Shown piece after piece: positions 20,093 through 31,577 of a stretch of 64,000 bases of DNA (position 1 is the stretch's first letter; each line of letters begins with the position of its first letter). This stretch comes from Eledone cirrhosa. Its lineage: Eukaryota; Mollusca; Cephalopoda; Octopoda; Eledonidae. The stretch is from contig OZ024757.1 of the NCBI GenBank assembly GCA_964016885.1, positions 27,117,454-27,181,453 of the forward strand. The letters run 5' to 3'. The position numbers and the translations under genes are program-made. Below the pieces are notes generated by a model that did no database searches, had not been told where the DNA came from, and saw nothing but the letters and a program-made list of their open reading frames with translations.

Positions 20093-20875
20093 AAATTAAT
20101 ATATGCAAACGGAACAAAGGGAAGTAATTCTGGATTCAAATATTTTTTTCATAAGACAATTATTAATGCATTGGTGGTGCTGCGAAGACGGGGTTTTCGA
20201 TGTCTGCCAACGGATTGTTTAGGGAGTTTAATTATGGGGGTTTATCGAAGTTCGATGGTGACCCTTTCTACAATTCAGGACCCTTTGATGTCTACAAGAT
20301 GTTGCGATAGAGACGCAAGTTAGACGTGAGAGGGTAGCCAGCTTTGTTTACAGTCGAGCGATAGCCATAGAAGATTATACAGGTTAGACGTGAGAGGGTA
20401 GCCAGCTTTGTTTACAGTCGAGCGATAGCCATAGAAGATTATACAGGTTAGACATGTCTTTTAACCGCTTTTTTGGCGACCGTACATGCCTTTGGCCCTC
20501 TAAGCGAGCGTTAGCCACAGAGACGATCTTACAAGCCAGAGAGGACATTGAGCCTTTGAGAGGGGAGGACATTTAACTTGAGTGTTCTCAGTCCTAGAAG
20601 GACACTGAGGTGTGGATACACACAACACTTCCACTGAAATATGTACTGCTTTTACAGTCACCAAAGAAGGCAGGAACTGACATATGTACAGTCACCCAAT
20701 GATCCATAAGAGAAGAACAAGACAGTCACCATCGGTTTTCGATTGACAACCATAACTACACCCCGTAACAATACACATATATCACCAGCAACATATTAAC
20801 AATTTTGTAATGAAAAATATATATTCACACCTGAATTACTTCCATTTATGCCGTTTACATATATTATTTTGGCAA
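20093..20875. repeat. 0.8-kb element with TIR-like ends, copy 1
   Basis: The left end ATATGCAAACGGAACAAAGG, GAAGTAATTCTGG is the reverse complement of the right end (CCTGAATTACTTCCATTTAT, GCCGTTTACATAT) at 28 of 33 positions. The interior has GATAGCCATAGAAG duplications. No transposase is encoded. Confidence 0.65.
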
Positions 20876-20929
20876 CAAATAATTAAAAATATAGATACAA
20901 ATGTGACTAATACGTACCTTGATGGACTC

Positions 20930-21510
20930 CAGGTTTAAGGGTGTGGCCACAGGGAAGGGGTAAAGTGTGCCATTGGAGGGACAGCTACCACAATATACTG
21001 TATATCAGGGACGTTAAAAGACAGACCCATCTAGAGTTATAACTATAGACCGTATGGAAGGCTAGCTATTACAATATACTGTATAACAGGAACGTTAAAA
21101 GACAGGCACATCCTTACATTAGATGTAATTGTGGGCTGTAAGTATAGACAGACCCAACATTATATTAGATGTAACAGTGGGCCGTGTGGAGGGACAGCTA
21201 CCGCAATATACTGTATATCAGGGACGTTAAAAGACAGGTCCACCTTTTTATAAGCAGCAACTATGGGTCGTATGGAGTGAGAGACAGACACAACATTATA
21301 TTAGATGTAATTACCGCAATGTAGTATATCTAGGACGTTAAAAGACAGACGCATCCTTATATTAGATGTAATTGTGGGTTGTCTAAGAATGTAGTAACCA
21401 TCAAGGGTTCTAAGTATCAAGAATGTAAAGCAAGTATCTAAGGTTCGGATTCAACTGTCTTCCAAGAATCTAATTAACCATCAGGGGTTCTAAGTATCAA
21501 AAATGTTGAT
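20930..21510. repeat. GGGACGTTAAAAGACAG repeat cluster, unit 1
   Basis: Irregular repeats of CTGTATATCAGGGACGTTAA and AAGACAG, each followed by ATCCTTATATTAGATGTAA-like sequence. It passes into B-box-like words near 21440. Confidence 0.7.
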
Positions 21511-21519
21511 TATAAAAAA

Positions 21520-22200
21520 ATTAATATATGCAAACGGAACAAAGGGAAGTAATTCTGGACTCAAATATTTTTTTCATGAGACAATTATTAATGCATTGGT
21601 GGTGCTGTGAAAAAGGGGGTTTTCGATGTTTGCCAACGGATTGTTTAGGGAGTTTAATTATGGGGGTTTATCGAAGTTCGATGGTGACCCTTTCTACAAT
21701 TCAAAATGTTGCGATAGAGACGCAAGTTAGACATGTCTTTCAACCGCGAGAAGGTAGCCAGTTTTGTTTACAGTTGAGCGATAGCCATAGAAGGTTAGAC
21801 ATGTCTTTTAACCGCTTTTTTGGCGACCTTATGTACATGCCTTTGGCCCTCTAAGCGAGCGTTAGCCATAGAGACGATCTTACAAGCCAGAGAGGACATT
21901 TAACTTGACTGTTCTCAGTCCTAGAAGGAAACTGAGGTGTGATACACACAACACTTCCACTGAAATATGTACTGCTTTTACAGTCACCAAAGGAGGCAGG
22001 AACTGACATATGTACAGTCACCAAATGATCCACAAGAGAAGAACAAGACAGTCACCATCGGTTTTCGATTGACAACCATAACTACACCCCGTATATAATA
22101 ATACACATATATCACCAGCAACACATTAACAATTTTGTAATGAAAAATATATATTCACACCTGAATTACTTCCATTTATGCCGTTTACATATATTATTTT
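21520..22200. repeat. 0.8-kb element with TIR-like ends, copy 2
   Basis: Direct repeat of 20093-20875, offset by about 1.33-1.42 kb, with small deletions. Confidence 0.75.
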
Positions 22201-22259
22201 GTCAACAAATAATTAAAAATATAGATACAAATGTGACTAATACGGAGCTTGATGGACTC

Positions 22260-22940
22260 CAGGTTTAAGGGTGTGACCACAGGGAAGGGGTAAAGTGTGC
22301 CATTGACAGATGTTACGAGACAGGCCTAACCTTTTATAAGCTGCCGTATGGAGGGACAGCTATCACAATATACTGTATATCAGGGGCATTAAAATACAGA
22401 CCTATTGTTATATTACATGTAACTGTGAGCCGTGTGTGGGGACAGCTAACACTGTATATCAGGGACGTTAAAAGACAGGCCCATCTTTAGATATAACTAT
22501 AGACTGTATGGAGGGGTAGCTATTACATTATACTGTATATCAGGGACGTTATAAGACAGGTCTCCTTATATTCGATGTCTGTATATCAGGGACGTTATAA
22601 GACAGGTCCACCTTTTTATAAGCTGCAACTATGGGCCATATGGAGTGAGAGACAGACACAACATTATATTATATGTAATTACCACAATGCACTGTATATC
22701 TAGGACGTTAAAAGACAGACACATCCTTATATTAGATGTAATTGTGGGTTGTCTAAGAATGTAAAGCAAGTATCTAAGGTTCGAATTCAACTGTCTTCCA
22801 AGAATCTAATTAACCATCAAGGGTTCTAAGTATCAAAAATGTAATAAGAACCTTCAAGTATGTAAAGAAAGTATCTGAGGTTGTATGGATAGACAGACAG
22901 ACCTAACATTATAGCAGATGTAACTGTGGGCCGTTATATA
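22260..22940. repeat. GGGACGTTAAAAGACAG cluster, unit 2, with B-box-like word
   Basis: The same order as unit 1, so element plus cluster plus B-box piece form a 1.4-kb higher-order repeat. GGTTCGAATTCAACTGTC lies at about 22780. Confidence 0.7.
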
Positions 22941-22949
22941 TATACACCT

Positions 22950-23285
22950 CGATATCTCATCAGATATGCACATTTATGTGTGCAAAAGCGCCGCATGTAA
23001 CTTTAATTACACACTTACCTAACATATGGCGGCGATCGAGTAATTGAACTGTAGACTCTAGCGGTAAAATAGCCGAAAAAGCCTAATAGGGGACACACCC
23101 TAGATGCAGAGTACAATCATGACAGGGGCCCGGCTTTGCCTCGATATCTTATCAGATATGCGAGTTTATGTGCACATTCGCTGGTAACAGTAATTACGGA
23201 CTTACCTAACATATATGTGTGTAGTTGGCGGGGATCGGGTAAGTGGGCTGTACACCCGATAAAACCTCATAGGAGACACCCGTAT
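22950..23285 (+). repeat. tandem duplication, about 190-bp unit, CCTCGATATCT..CAGATATGC
   Basis: Two diverged copies start near 22950 and 23142 (ACCTAACATATGGCGG and ACCTAACATATATGTG). Confidence 0.7.
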
Positions 23286-23415
23286 TATAACAGAGCTGCT
23301 ACAGGGAAAACTAGGAAGAGTATAAAAAAAAACTACACAAGATATATTTTTTGTGAATAAAAAGAAACATGTTGAATTTTAGTATTAAATCCCTACATTT
23401 TATTTATTTTCAACA
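23285..23415 (-). repeat. AACAGAGCTGCTACAGGGAA module (as in right arm)
   Basis: Matches 30003-30120 and, reversed, parts of 14740-14830 and 16880-16990. Confidence 0.7.
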
Positions 23416-23775
23416 CTGGAAGCCTTAGTCCCACTCCTAGATGCAGGGATCTCGTCGTTTGATTTGATCTGGGGACAATATCGTTCGGCACACCCTGAAT
23501 GACGAAGCAGCCTTCTCTAGGGACAGTGCTGCTTGCTCCATATGGAGAGGGGTCTAGAAAAGTTGTGCTAAACCACAGTATACTGTATATCAGGGACGTT
23601 AAAAGGCAGGCCCATTCTTTTATCTCAGAGAAAGTCTTGCTGAGTATCACTTCGGAGGTATTCCTCCGGATCGTCTCCCACACCACCCAGTTGGCAAACC
23701 GTGGTCAACGGGCATCTTTTCACACGGCCGAAAATCATCAAAGAATAAAAAGTAAACACCCACCTTCAATGGACC
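23415..23775. other. satellite-block spacer, no firm identity
   Basis: Contains one GGGACGTTAAAAGGCAG word at 23595. Part may be LINE 5' sequence next to the endonuclease fragment that follows. Confidence 0.4.
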
Positions 23776-23779
23776 AAAA

Positions 23780-23960
23780 ATCACATGCTGGAACCTCAGG
23801 ACCTTGCTAGACAGTCAACCAGAGTATGTCAATCTGTTCTAATTCCACACCAACTGTCAACACTGAATGTTGATATCGCTGGTCTCAGTGAGGTCCACTT
23901 CCCAGAGGAAGGCCGCCTACAAGACCATGGTAGAGACACCCGCCTACATGGAGTTTGGAA
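23780..23960 (+). pseudogene. LINE endonuclease (EEP) N-terminal fragment
   Basis: CWNLRTLLDSQPEYVN and, after a frameshift, NVDIAGLSEVHFPEEGRLQD. These match the start of RTE-type endonucleases, where LSEV/LSET holds the catalytic glutamate. It is broken and truncated. Confidence 0.75.
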
Positions 23961-24029
23961 ATAATTTGTAATAAATAAAATCATTAATGTATTTATATAT
24001 CGACTTTTTCGTCAAATCGGACCGAGGAA

Positions 24030-24240
24030 ACAATGTTTCCATTGGTCTTTCCAATTGCTAGTACTATCTATCGGTCGCAACTCCAGGTAGAAGACTCAGA
24101 CTCAGAAGCTCCTGCGACGCATGATGAAATCATAATGTTCCATAGAAGGAGCAACGTGAAATAAAGTGTCTTGCCCGAGGACATAATGCACCTCACGATT
24201 GTGAATCCAATTCTCTAACCACTCAGCCACGCGCCTTCAC
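24030..24240 (-). repeat. tRNA-derived SINE, GTGGCTTAGTGGTTAGAG family
   Basis: CACTCAGCCACGCGCCTTCA is the reversed head. AGTGTCTTGCCCGAGGACAT and ATCTATCGGTCGCAACTCCA match the copies at 40120-40322 and 55733-55957. Confidence 0.75.
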
Positions 24241-24284
24241 ATATACTATGTATAAATAATATATAAAGGAAATTATTGTGGACT

Positions 24285-24400
24285 TTGTAGTCACGTGTGT
24301 TAGACAAATGGAATTCAAAAAGGTGCTCAGGGTTGTTGTTAACAAGATGGTTAATAATTTTATGGGTGTTTACCAAGTCAGTTGCCAGATGTCGGGGCAT
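24285..24400 (-). pseudogene. LINE C-terminal fragment (copy 3)
   Basis: The minus strand reads RHLATDLVNTHKIINHLVNN then NPEHLFEFHLSNTR, matching the same part of the element at 4260-4380. The rest is missing. Confidence 0.8.
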
Positions 24401-24424
24401 ATATTTTTTATTTTACTATATTTA

Positions 24425-25160
24425 TATTGACACATAAACCGCTTTGTTTACCCTCCAGCCATCTTTGGTTACAAACGAGCGATAGCCATAGAAGATTATA
24501 CAGGTTAGACATGTCTTTTAACCGTTTTTTGGGCGACCTTATGTACATACACTACATGTCATTGGCCACAGAGATCTTACAAGCCAGAGAAGACATTGAG
24601 CATTCGAGAGGGGAGGACATTTAACTCGGGTGTTCTCAATCCTGGAAGGAGACTGAGGTGTGACACACACAACCCTGAAATATGTACAGTCACCAAAGGA
24701 GGCAGGAACTGACATATGTACAGTCACCCAATGATTCACAAGAGTCACCATCGGTTTTCGATTGACAACCATAACTACACCCCGTAACAATACACATACA
24801 TCACTAGCAACACATTAACAATTTTCTAATGAAAAATATATTCACACCTGAATTACTTCCATTTATGCCGTTTACATATAATTAAAAATATAGATACAAA
24901 TGTAAGTAATACGTACCTTGATGGACTCCAGGTTTAAGGGTGTGGCTATAGAAGAGGGGACGGTAAAGTGTGCCATTGACACATGACCCCAATTCTTGGG
25001 ATGTTAAGAGACAGGCCTAACTTTTATAAGCTGCTACTGTGGGCCGTATGGAGCGAGAGACAGACCCAAACTTAGATGTAACAACTGCCGTATAGAGGGA
25101 CAGCTACCACAATATACTCTATATCTGGGACGTTAAAAGACAGACCTACCCATAGATATG
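24425..25160. repeat. third, shortened higher-order unit
   Basis: GAGCGATAGCCATAGAAGAT, CTGAATTACTTCCATTTATG and GGTTTAAGGGTGTGGC recur, followed by GGGACGTTAAAAGACAG. The left end of the element is absent. Confidence 0.7.
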
Positions 25161-26738
25161 TGAGCTGTATATACAGAGGAAGAAAGTGACCGAAAGCTGA
25201 AATGAATTTACAATTGTTTTTACGGTCAGTATAATACAGTTGGAAATGAGTACCAGCAATAAGTGGGGGGTTAACCCTGTGATGGACTGGCATCCTGTAC
25301 TCTGTCACTTTAAGGGACGAAACCAGGATAAGCTTAATGAGTCTCCTGGCTTGAGAGACTTTAACCCTACATTGGACTGGCATCATCTCCAGAGGGGGCT
25401 TTTGTACTCTGTCATTTTACGAGATAAGCTTCTGGGCTCGCGACAGACCAGAGAACCTCCACATACTTTGGGGGTTTAAGGCCACAAGACAATCGCCGAC
25501 TAACTAACAATGTTAAATGGTGATTAGTGTCAGAAAATATTTAACACTGCTGAAGAATTGAATCAACAATTTACGGTCTTTCATCTCAATCTTGAAAAAT
25601 TTGCTTTCTTTGAAAAAAAAGAGAAGCATGTTGAATTTTATTAATAAATCCCTACATTTTATTGTTTAATTTCAACATTAATTTTGTGAATAAAAAACAA
25701 ACACAGGTTTTTCATTTTTTAATAATATAACAATAGTGCTTAAGTAAATATATTCTACATGCCCCCACCATAAGTGAAACTTCAGGGTCAGTCTGTCTCC
25801 TGGTTCCAGAGCTAGGGAAACTTACTGAAACAACTACTGCACCACATTTGTGGGTAGTTAACTCCGCTCCGATAGCCGTGCGTGGGGCCAAGAACATCGG
25901 AAGTCTCCGGCCCCAAACACTCAATCACACAAGGGGCAGCGAAGCCTTGGCTGGTCAAAGGACACACAATGTTGTCAATTGAGAAAACGTCCCAACGTAT
26001 GACATCCTAACCGAGGGGCCTACCCTTACGGAGCAGGATGGTTGTCATTAAGCCGGTGTCTATTAGTCTGCTTGGCGTTAATCAACTGAAAATACGAGAC
26101 TTCCCATGAGTAGGACGCCATTCTATGGCAGGGTTACCCCCTACCCCAAGATACTGCTGGTACTCATTTTCAGCTAAGTATACTGGATCCACGTGAAATG
26201 AAATGTTTTGCTCAAGAACACAACACGATCCAGGAATTGAACTCATCACATTATGAACGTAAGTCCAACACTGTCACCACTATGGGAAGAAAAACTGAAG
26301 TTTGACACGGAGTGTGACAAGACTGACTCTTTAAATTAAAACTCACAGGCTTCCAGAAAGTTCCAGTCCACCAAATTTCACCCACAGGACATGGGTCAAC
26401 TGGTGCTTATGATAAATGACACCCAAGACGTCACTCTCTCACCTAATTATTGAGAATTGAACTCACGTGGTGAAAAGTTAATCGATATTAATACTGATCA
26501 ATACTTCAGCTATGATTACGAGAAGGACAGGAGTACTGAGAGAAAAAGTTCTTTAAAAGGTAGGATTGCAGGTCAAAGTTCCCACCCCACAGGCTGGTAT
26601 AAATATCTGCCTACAATCTCATGAAATATCTCTGAGTAACTGGGTGGAATAGGACCAAAGTACTAAAGACAATAGCAGAGGTTTTCCACAAAGGCGATCT
26701 CCATTAGATTGTGACCTATACACAAGTTAACGATAGTT

Positions 26739-26883
26739 ACAGAACTTTACATTCTGAGTTCAAATTCAGCCAAGGTTAACTTTGCCATACCATCCTTACG
26801 GGGTCGATAAAATAAAGTACCAGTCATGCACTGGGTCAATTTAATCGACCCCGCCATAATTGCTGCCCTTGTGCCTATATAAA
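26739..26883 (+). repeat. tRNA-derived SINE, GGCAGTGGATTGGC family (5'-truncated)
   Basis: GTTAACTTTGCCATACCATC and AAATAAAGTACCAGTCATGC. This is the inverted-arm counterpart of the SINE at 15747, so it predates the duplication. Confidence 0.75.
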
Positions 26884-26892
26884 AAACCCATT

Positions 26893-27080
26893 ATGGATTG
26901 GTAGTATCGGTAGAGGGTCGGACGCCATGCATTGCAACAAAGAGTTACGGCCCTTTATGGTCTGAGTTCAAATCCCGCCAGGGTTAACTTTCCCTTTCAT
27001 CCTTACGGGGTCAGTAAAATAAAGTACCAGTAATGCACTGGAATAATTGCTGGCCTTGTGCCAAAAGTAGAAATAATTAT
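26893..27080 (+). repeat. tRNA-derived SINE, same family, arm-specific insertion
   Basis: GGATTGGTAGTATCGGTAGA through GCTGGCCTTGTGCCAAAAGT. Absent from the left arm, so it inserted after the inverted duplication. Confidence 0.8.
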
Positions 27081-27084
27081 TAAA

Positions 27085-27760
27085 TCCCAACATTTTATTG
27101 TTTATTTTCAACATGAATTGGAACACGTGGTCTGTGTATTTCATTAGAAATACGGTAAGAAGAGAAAGACTGCTGTTAAAATGGTTGATAATGAAGGGAA
27201 CTAAGAAGGAAAGATTTACCAAAATATCACATAATATAAAAAAATCTACGTTACCTTTCAGAAAACTGCAATTGTTTCTTTTTAAACCATTTAGCAAGCG
27301 TTTTTGTAGAGCTTGAAAAGCTCTACAAACTGACGGCAATTTACTTTTCTTCTTGGGTTGGAAGGAGTTGAATGCGCATGCGCGAAATTTAGGAATCCAT
27401 GTTCCAAGTGTCCTAGCCGTGCTACAGCACCATCTAAAAAGTGAGGCCATGCTACGGCACAGCAAAAACAGACAGACCATGCTGCAGCACCATTTAAAAA
27501 GCCAGGCCATGCTGTAGCACAATCTAAAAAGCCTGGCTACACTACATCATCACCATACAACAAGCCAGGCCATGCTGCAGCACAATCTAAAAAGCCAGGC
27601 CATGCTACGATAAATTCTAACAAACCTGGCCATGCTACAGCACCATCTAACAAACCAGGGCATGCTACAGCACCATCTAAAAAACCAGGCCATGCTACAA
27701 CATATTCTAACAAACCTGGCCATGCTACAGCACTATTACTGAGTGCATTTTTATCAGGAC
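27085..27760 (-). repeat. 30-bp minisatellite module, inverted copy
   Basis: Reversed counterpart of 14130-14740, with TGCGCATGCGCG at 27373 and about ten CATGCTACAGCACCATCTAA units. It yields long ORFs on both strands, which I read as repeat artefacts. Confidence 0.85.
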
Positions 27761-28499
27761 ACCAGCACTAATGAGGTTATCATGTCTTAGATACAGCAGG
27801 AGAGTCCTTTTGACCCTTTATTTGGAGGGATGCCCTTATGAAAACGACTTAATTAAGTTTACTATAGCTGTGCTATAACTATTACTTTCATAACTTGGTC
27901 CATCTTTGCCCTCGTAGCAATGTATGATTGTACTGTTGCAATTAGGTGTGATATATATTACATACATATATATATGATAGTTGCAACTCTATTTTGAGTA
28001 ATGCCATAGCTTGATACTTAAGCATGAGTATCACAGATCTGGCTTTTAATCCTGCTCGGGACTTGCCTATGACCAGCAATACCATGCATCGCAAAATATG
28101 TCACATATCAAGCGATGCCTGTGCTTGAAGCTTTTTTAAGTAAGGAAAGGCTTTGCATGGGGCCAATCCCACTCTCTGAACATTGAATGCATTTATCTAA
28201 AAAGAAGAACTGGTCTACATCATTGGATGCAAACAAAGTGGCAGGTTTTATACCAGAAAGAGCCTCTCCTAGAGAGATGTCTTAATGAAGACTAGGAGTC
28301 TCTAGATCCACAAAAAAACCCCCCAAAAAACAACAACACTAATGGATGGTCGTTTACTCTTCTAAGTTACTCTGCTCTTTGACGGGTTTTGTTTTCCATA
28401 TAGCAAGGTGTCCAAAATCAACCTCCTCCCGAAGCAAGCTTGGTGGGGCTGCCCGTTTAATCGCCGACAACCTGATCATGCACAGGTTATAGTCCAACA

Positions 28500-29280
28500 C
28501 TGTCACATTAAAAAGTAGGATTCCACGTCAAAGAACTCACCCCACATGCTGGAGTGAGAGGGTTGGTAGAAATATCTGTCTCCAATCTCATGAAATATCT
28601 CTGAGTAACTGGGTGGAATAAGACCAAAGTACTAAAGACAATAGCAGAGGTTTTCCACAAAGGCGATCACCATCTAGATTAAGTGACCTACACACAAGTT
28701 AACGATAGTTAAATCCAGGCGAGGTTAGCTTTGTCTTCCATCCTTAGGCGTCGATAAAATAAGCACCAGTAATGTACTGGGGTTGATTTAATCGACTTCC
28801 CCCACCGAATTGTTGACCTTGTGTCTAAAGTAGAAATCATTATTAAATTCCTTCAAAATTTTCATTATTTTCCAATATTAATCGAGGCGTATGGGCTGTG
28901 TATTCCATTAGAAATACGGTACCACTAAGGTCGGTGTCCGATAAGAAAGCTGCTCAAATGGTTGATATCTAAAGTCTGTTCCAAGCCCGGAGGTTCAATA
29001 GGCCGGTGCTTGCCTCGGTTATGGCGTGAAACATCTAAGAATAAAAGACTATCCTTGGACAGGATGTCAGTTCATCACAGATTTAAACCCCCAGCTAGAG
29101 CTGGAGTAATGTGAAATAAAATCTTTTCTCAAGAACACAACACTAAACCCAGTTACCTCTAATGACGATATTATGAAGGGAACAACAAACAAAATGTTTA
29201 CCCAGAATACATCAACATAAACTAAGAGTCCACGTTATAATGGCCTGACCCACCGGGTTATTTAAGACCAGTTTATATAT
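28500..29280 (-). repeat. second set of right-arm modules
   Basis: 28555-28985 again matches 15590-16030, and 29095-29260 matches 15340-15520, both reversed. 28712-28842 holds a truncated SINE (CAGTAATGTACTGGGGTTGA). Confidence 0.75.
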
Positions 29281-29282
29281 AG

Positions 29283-30003
29283 AAGCGCCTGTCGTTCAAG
29301 AGGGTTCCAATGAGGTCTGTGAGTGCCAGGTCTTTTGTCAGCTACAAGATCTTTTTCAGGAGGAAACGACGGTTCAAAGTGTCAATGCGGCCGGCAGATC
29401 AACAAAGACGGCTCCTGTTACCAGTCCTTTCTGAAAACCATCTTCAATGTGCTGAGTGAGATTCAGGAGTTGGCTTGTTGTGGATTTGCCAGGTCGGAAT
29501 CCAACTTGTTGGGGGATTATGGCTGGTTCAACAACTGGGGCCAACCTGCTGAGGATCGGGTGGCATAGCAGGGAGATTGGGCGGAAACTCTTTGCATGCA
29601 CTGGATCTTTACCCGGTTTGAGAAGAGCAATAATCCTGGTTTTTCTCCAGATCTTTGGGATGTTTCTTGTCAGCATGCAGTTGTTCATCAGCTCAAGGAT
29701 CCATTTCCGTGTCAGAGCTCCAAAGTACTTGATCTCCTCTGTGAAAATATTATCTAGGCCGATGGCTTTACCAGTCTTAAGGGCATTGATGCTGATATTG
29801 AGCTCTTCAAGCGAGAACGGCTTCGTCAGTCTGGTTTGGGAGTACTGAAGTCGGTCTACCTTTGGTCTTGGCTGTTTGGTGGTGGATTTCCCATTGAGCA
29901 ACAGCTGATATGCACTGCTGAAGAATTGAATCAACAATTTACGGTCTTTCACCTCAATCTTGAAGGAAGCTTTCAAATACACAGAAATATTTGCTAAAGA
30001 CAA
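29283..30003 (-). pseudogene. LINE RT N-terminal half, frameshifted
   Basis: The minus strand reads KTGKAIGLDNIFTEEIKYFG, RIIALLKPGKDPVHAKSFRP, ISLLCHPILSRLAPVVEPAI and PQQVGFRPGKSTTSQLLNLT, the fingers/palm start of Jockey-like RTs. After VFVDLPAA the frame shifts and continues as DTLNRRFLLKKIL, stop, LTKDLALTDLIGTLLNDRRF. The catalytic YADD part is absent. Its start is shared with satellite modules at 14840, 16995 and 25540. Confidence 0.85.
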
Positions 30004-30830
30004 CAGAGCTGCTACAGGGAAAACTAGGAAGAGTTTTAAAAAAAAACTACACTAGATAACATTTTTTGTGATTAAAATAGAAACATGTTGAATTTTATTA
30101 TTAAATCCATACATTTTATTGTTTATTTTCAACATGAATTGCAACACGTGGTCTGTGTATTTCATTAGAAATACGGTAAGAGAAAGACTGCTGTTAAAAT
30201 GGTTGATAATGAAGGGAACTAAGAAGGAAAGATTTACCAACATATCTCATAATATAAAAATCTACGTCACCTTTCAGAAAACTGCAATTGTCTCTTTTTT
30301 AAACCATTTAGCAAGCGTTTTTGTAGAGCTTGAAAAGTTCTACAAATTGACGGTCATTTGCTTTTCTTCTTGGGTTGGATGCGCAAGCAGGACATTTTAG
30401 GAATCCATGTTCCAAGTATCCTGGCCGTGCTACAGCACCATCTAAACAGCCAGACCATGCTGCAGCACAGCAAAAACCGACAGGTCATGCTACAGCACCA
30501 TTTAAAAAGCCAGACCATGCTGCAGCACAATCTAAAAAACCTGGCTACGCTACATCATCACCATACAACAAGCCAGGCAGGCCATGTTGCAGCACAATCT
30601 AAAAAGCCAGGCCATGCTACGATATATTCTAACAAACCTGGCCATGTTACAGCACCATCTAACAAGCCAGGGCATGCTACAACACCATCTAACAAGCCAG
30701 GGCATGCTACAGCACCATCTAAAAAACCAGGCCATGCTACAACATATTCTAACAAACCAGGCCATGCTACGATATATTCTAACAAACCTGGCCATGTTAC
30801 AGCACCATTACTGAGAAGTGGATGTATGCT
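30003..30830 (-). repeat. 30-bp minisatellite module, second right-side copy
   Basis: Same orientation as 27085-27760, with about a dozen CATGCTACAGCACCATCTAA-type units from 30430 to 30810. The GCGCATGCGC box is degraded here (GATGCGCAAGCAGG). Confidence 0.85.
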
Positions 30831-30859
30831 GTGTACAAGAGGTGAGTCTCAATGTGACT

Positions 30860-31180
30860 TCTCATGAACAAACTTTACTGGGTAGGAAATGATGTTGGAC
30901 TAGGCATCCTACTAGCTGAGAAATGGATAGAAGTAGTTAGAATAAGTGACAGAATTATCAAGCTTAGAATCATCATCGTTTAATGCCCATGCTAGCATGT
31001 AGGAAACAGAATGGTGACAATTACATCTACCTATGCAACATTGGCAGGACTGAATAAAGAACAGGTTCTATGAGGAACTTTTACAGACAACCTCAGGCTC
31101 TGATGAAAGAGAGCTCATCATCCTGGCAGGTGACTTGGAGCCAAGATAAACAGACTGTAAGAAATGTTAAGGTCTTCCCT
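30860..31180 (+). pseudogene. LINE endonuclease fragment with a short insertion
   Basis: NKLYWVGNDVGLG.ILLAEKWIE..RISDRIIKL is followed by CATCATCGTTTAATGCCCAT, which belongs to the LINE/SINE 3' tail family. The endonuclease text then resumes (VTITSTYAT, FYEELLQTTSGSDERELII, LAGDL). The domain is broken by the insertion and frameshifts. Confidence 0.75.
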
Positions 31181-31259
31181 AGGGAAAAATGTGCTGCCCA
31201 ACACAAGTTGCATCAGAATAGACATGTTGAAAAACACAGAAACAGAGAGTTTGTAAGCT

Positions 31260-31575
31260 AAAGGACCTTTTGGTTAAATATAGATTTAGAAAGGCCTTAT
31301 AGGATGCATTTGATGAAAGGGGATTAGAAATATATTATTTACCAACTTAGATAATAATAAAAATACTCTAAATTCTATTTCATATGACCGTGATATACAA
31401 CACCACGTGGAGGTGTGCCAGGAGCTAAACAAAACTATCGTTTAAATAATTATTGCTGACATTGTGGAGGGAAATAAACATAAAACTGTTCAATATAAAA
31501 TAAAGCTTTACTTTACCTGTGTAAAATAGACCGCATTGATTTTAAATGAGTGATGTAGAGAGCAGTAAACAAAAT
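31260..31575. other. intergenic, no recognised feature
   Basis: AT-rich, with no repeat or coding identity assigned. Confidence 0.5.
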
Positions 31576-31577
31576 GT

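Larger units (their letters stand above)
25240..28500 (-). repeat. right arm of large inverted satellite block
   Basis: Reverse complement of 13020-17330, with 14740-15330 missing and an extra SINE (26893-27080) inserted. The ORFs at 16629-16841 (+) and 25712-25924 (-) differ at only two residues (both begin MSVWGRRLPMFLAPRT). They lie at mirrored positions, which shows the inversion directly. Confidence 0.85.

Noticed and set aside
13020..30830. Giant DNA transposon with kilobase TIRs
   Set aside because: The outer ends of the two arms are different modules and the internal order is permuted. No transposase or integrase is encoded between them.
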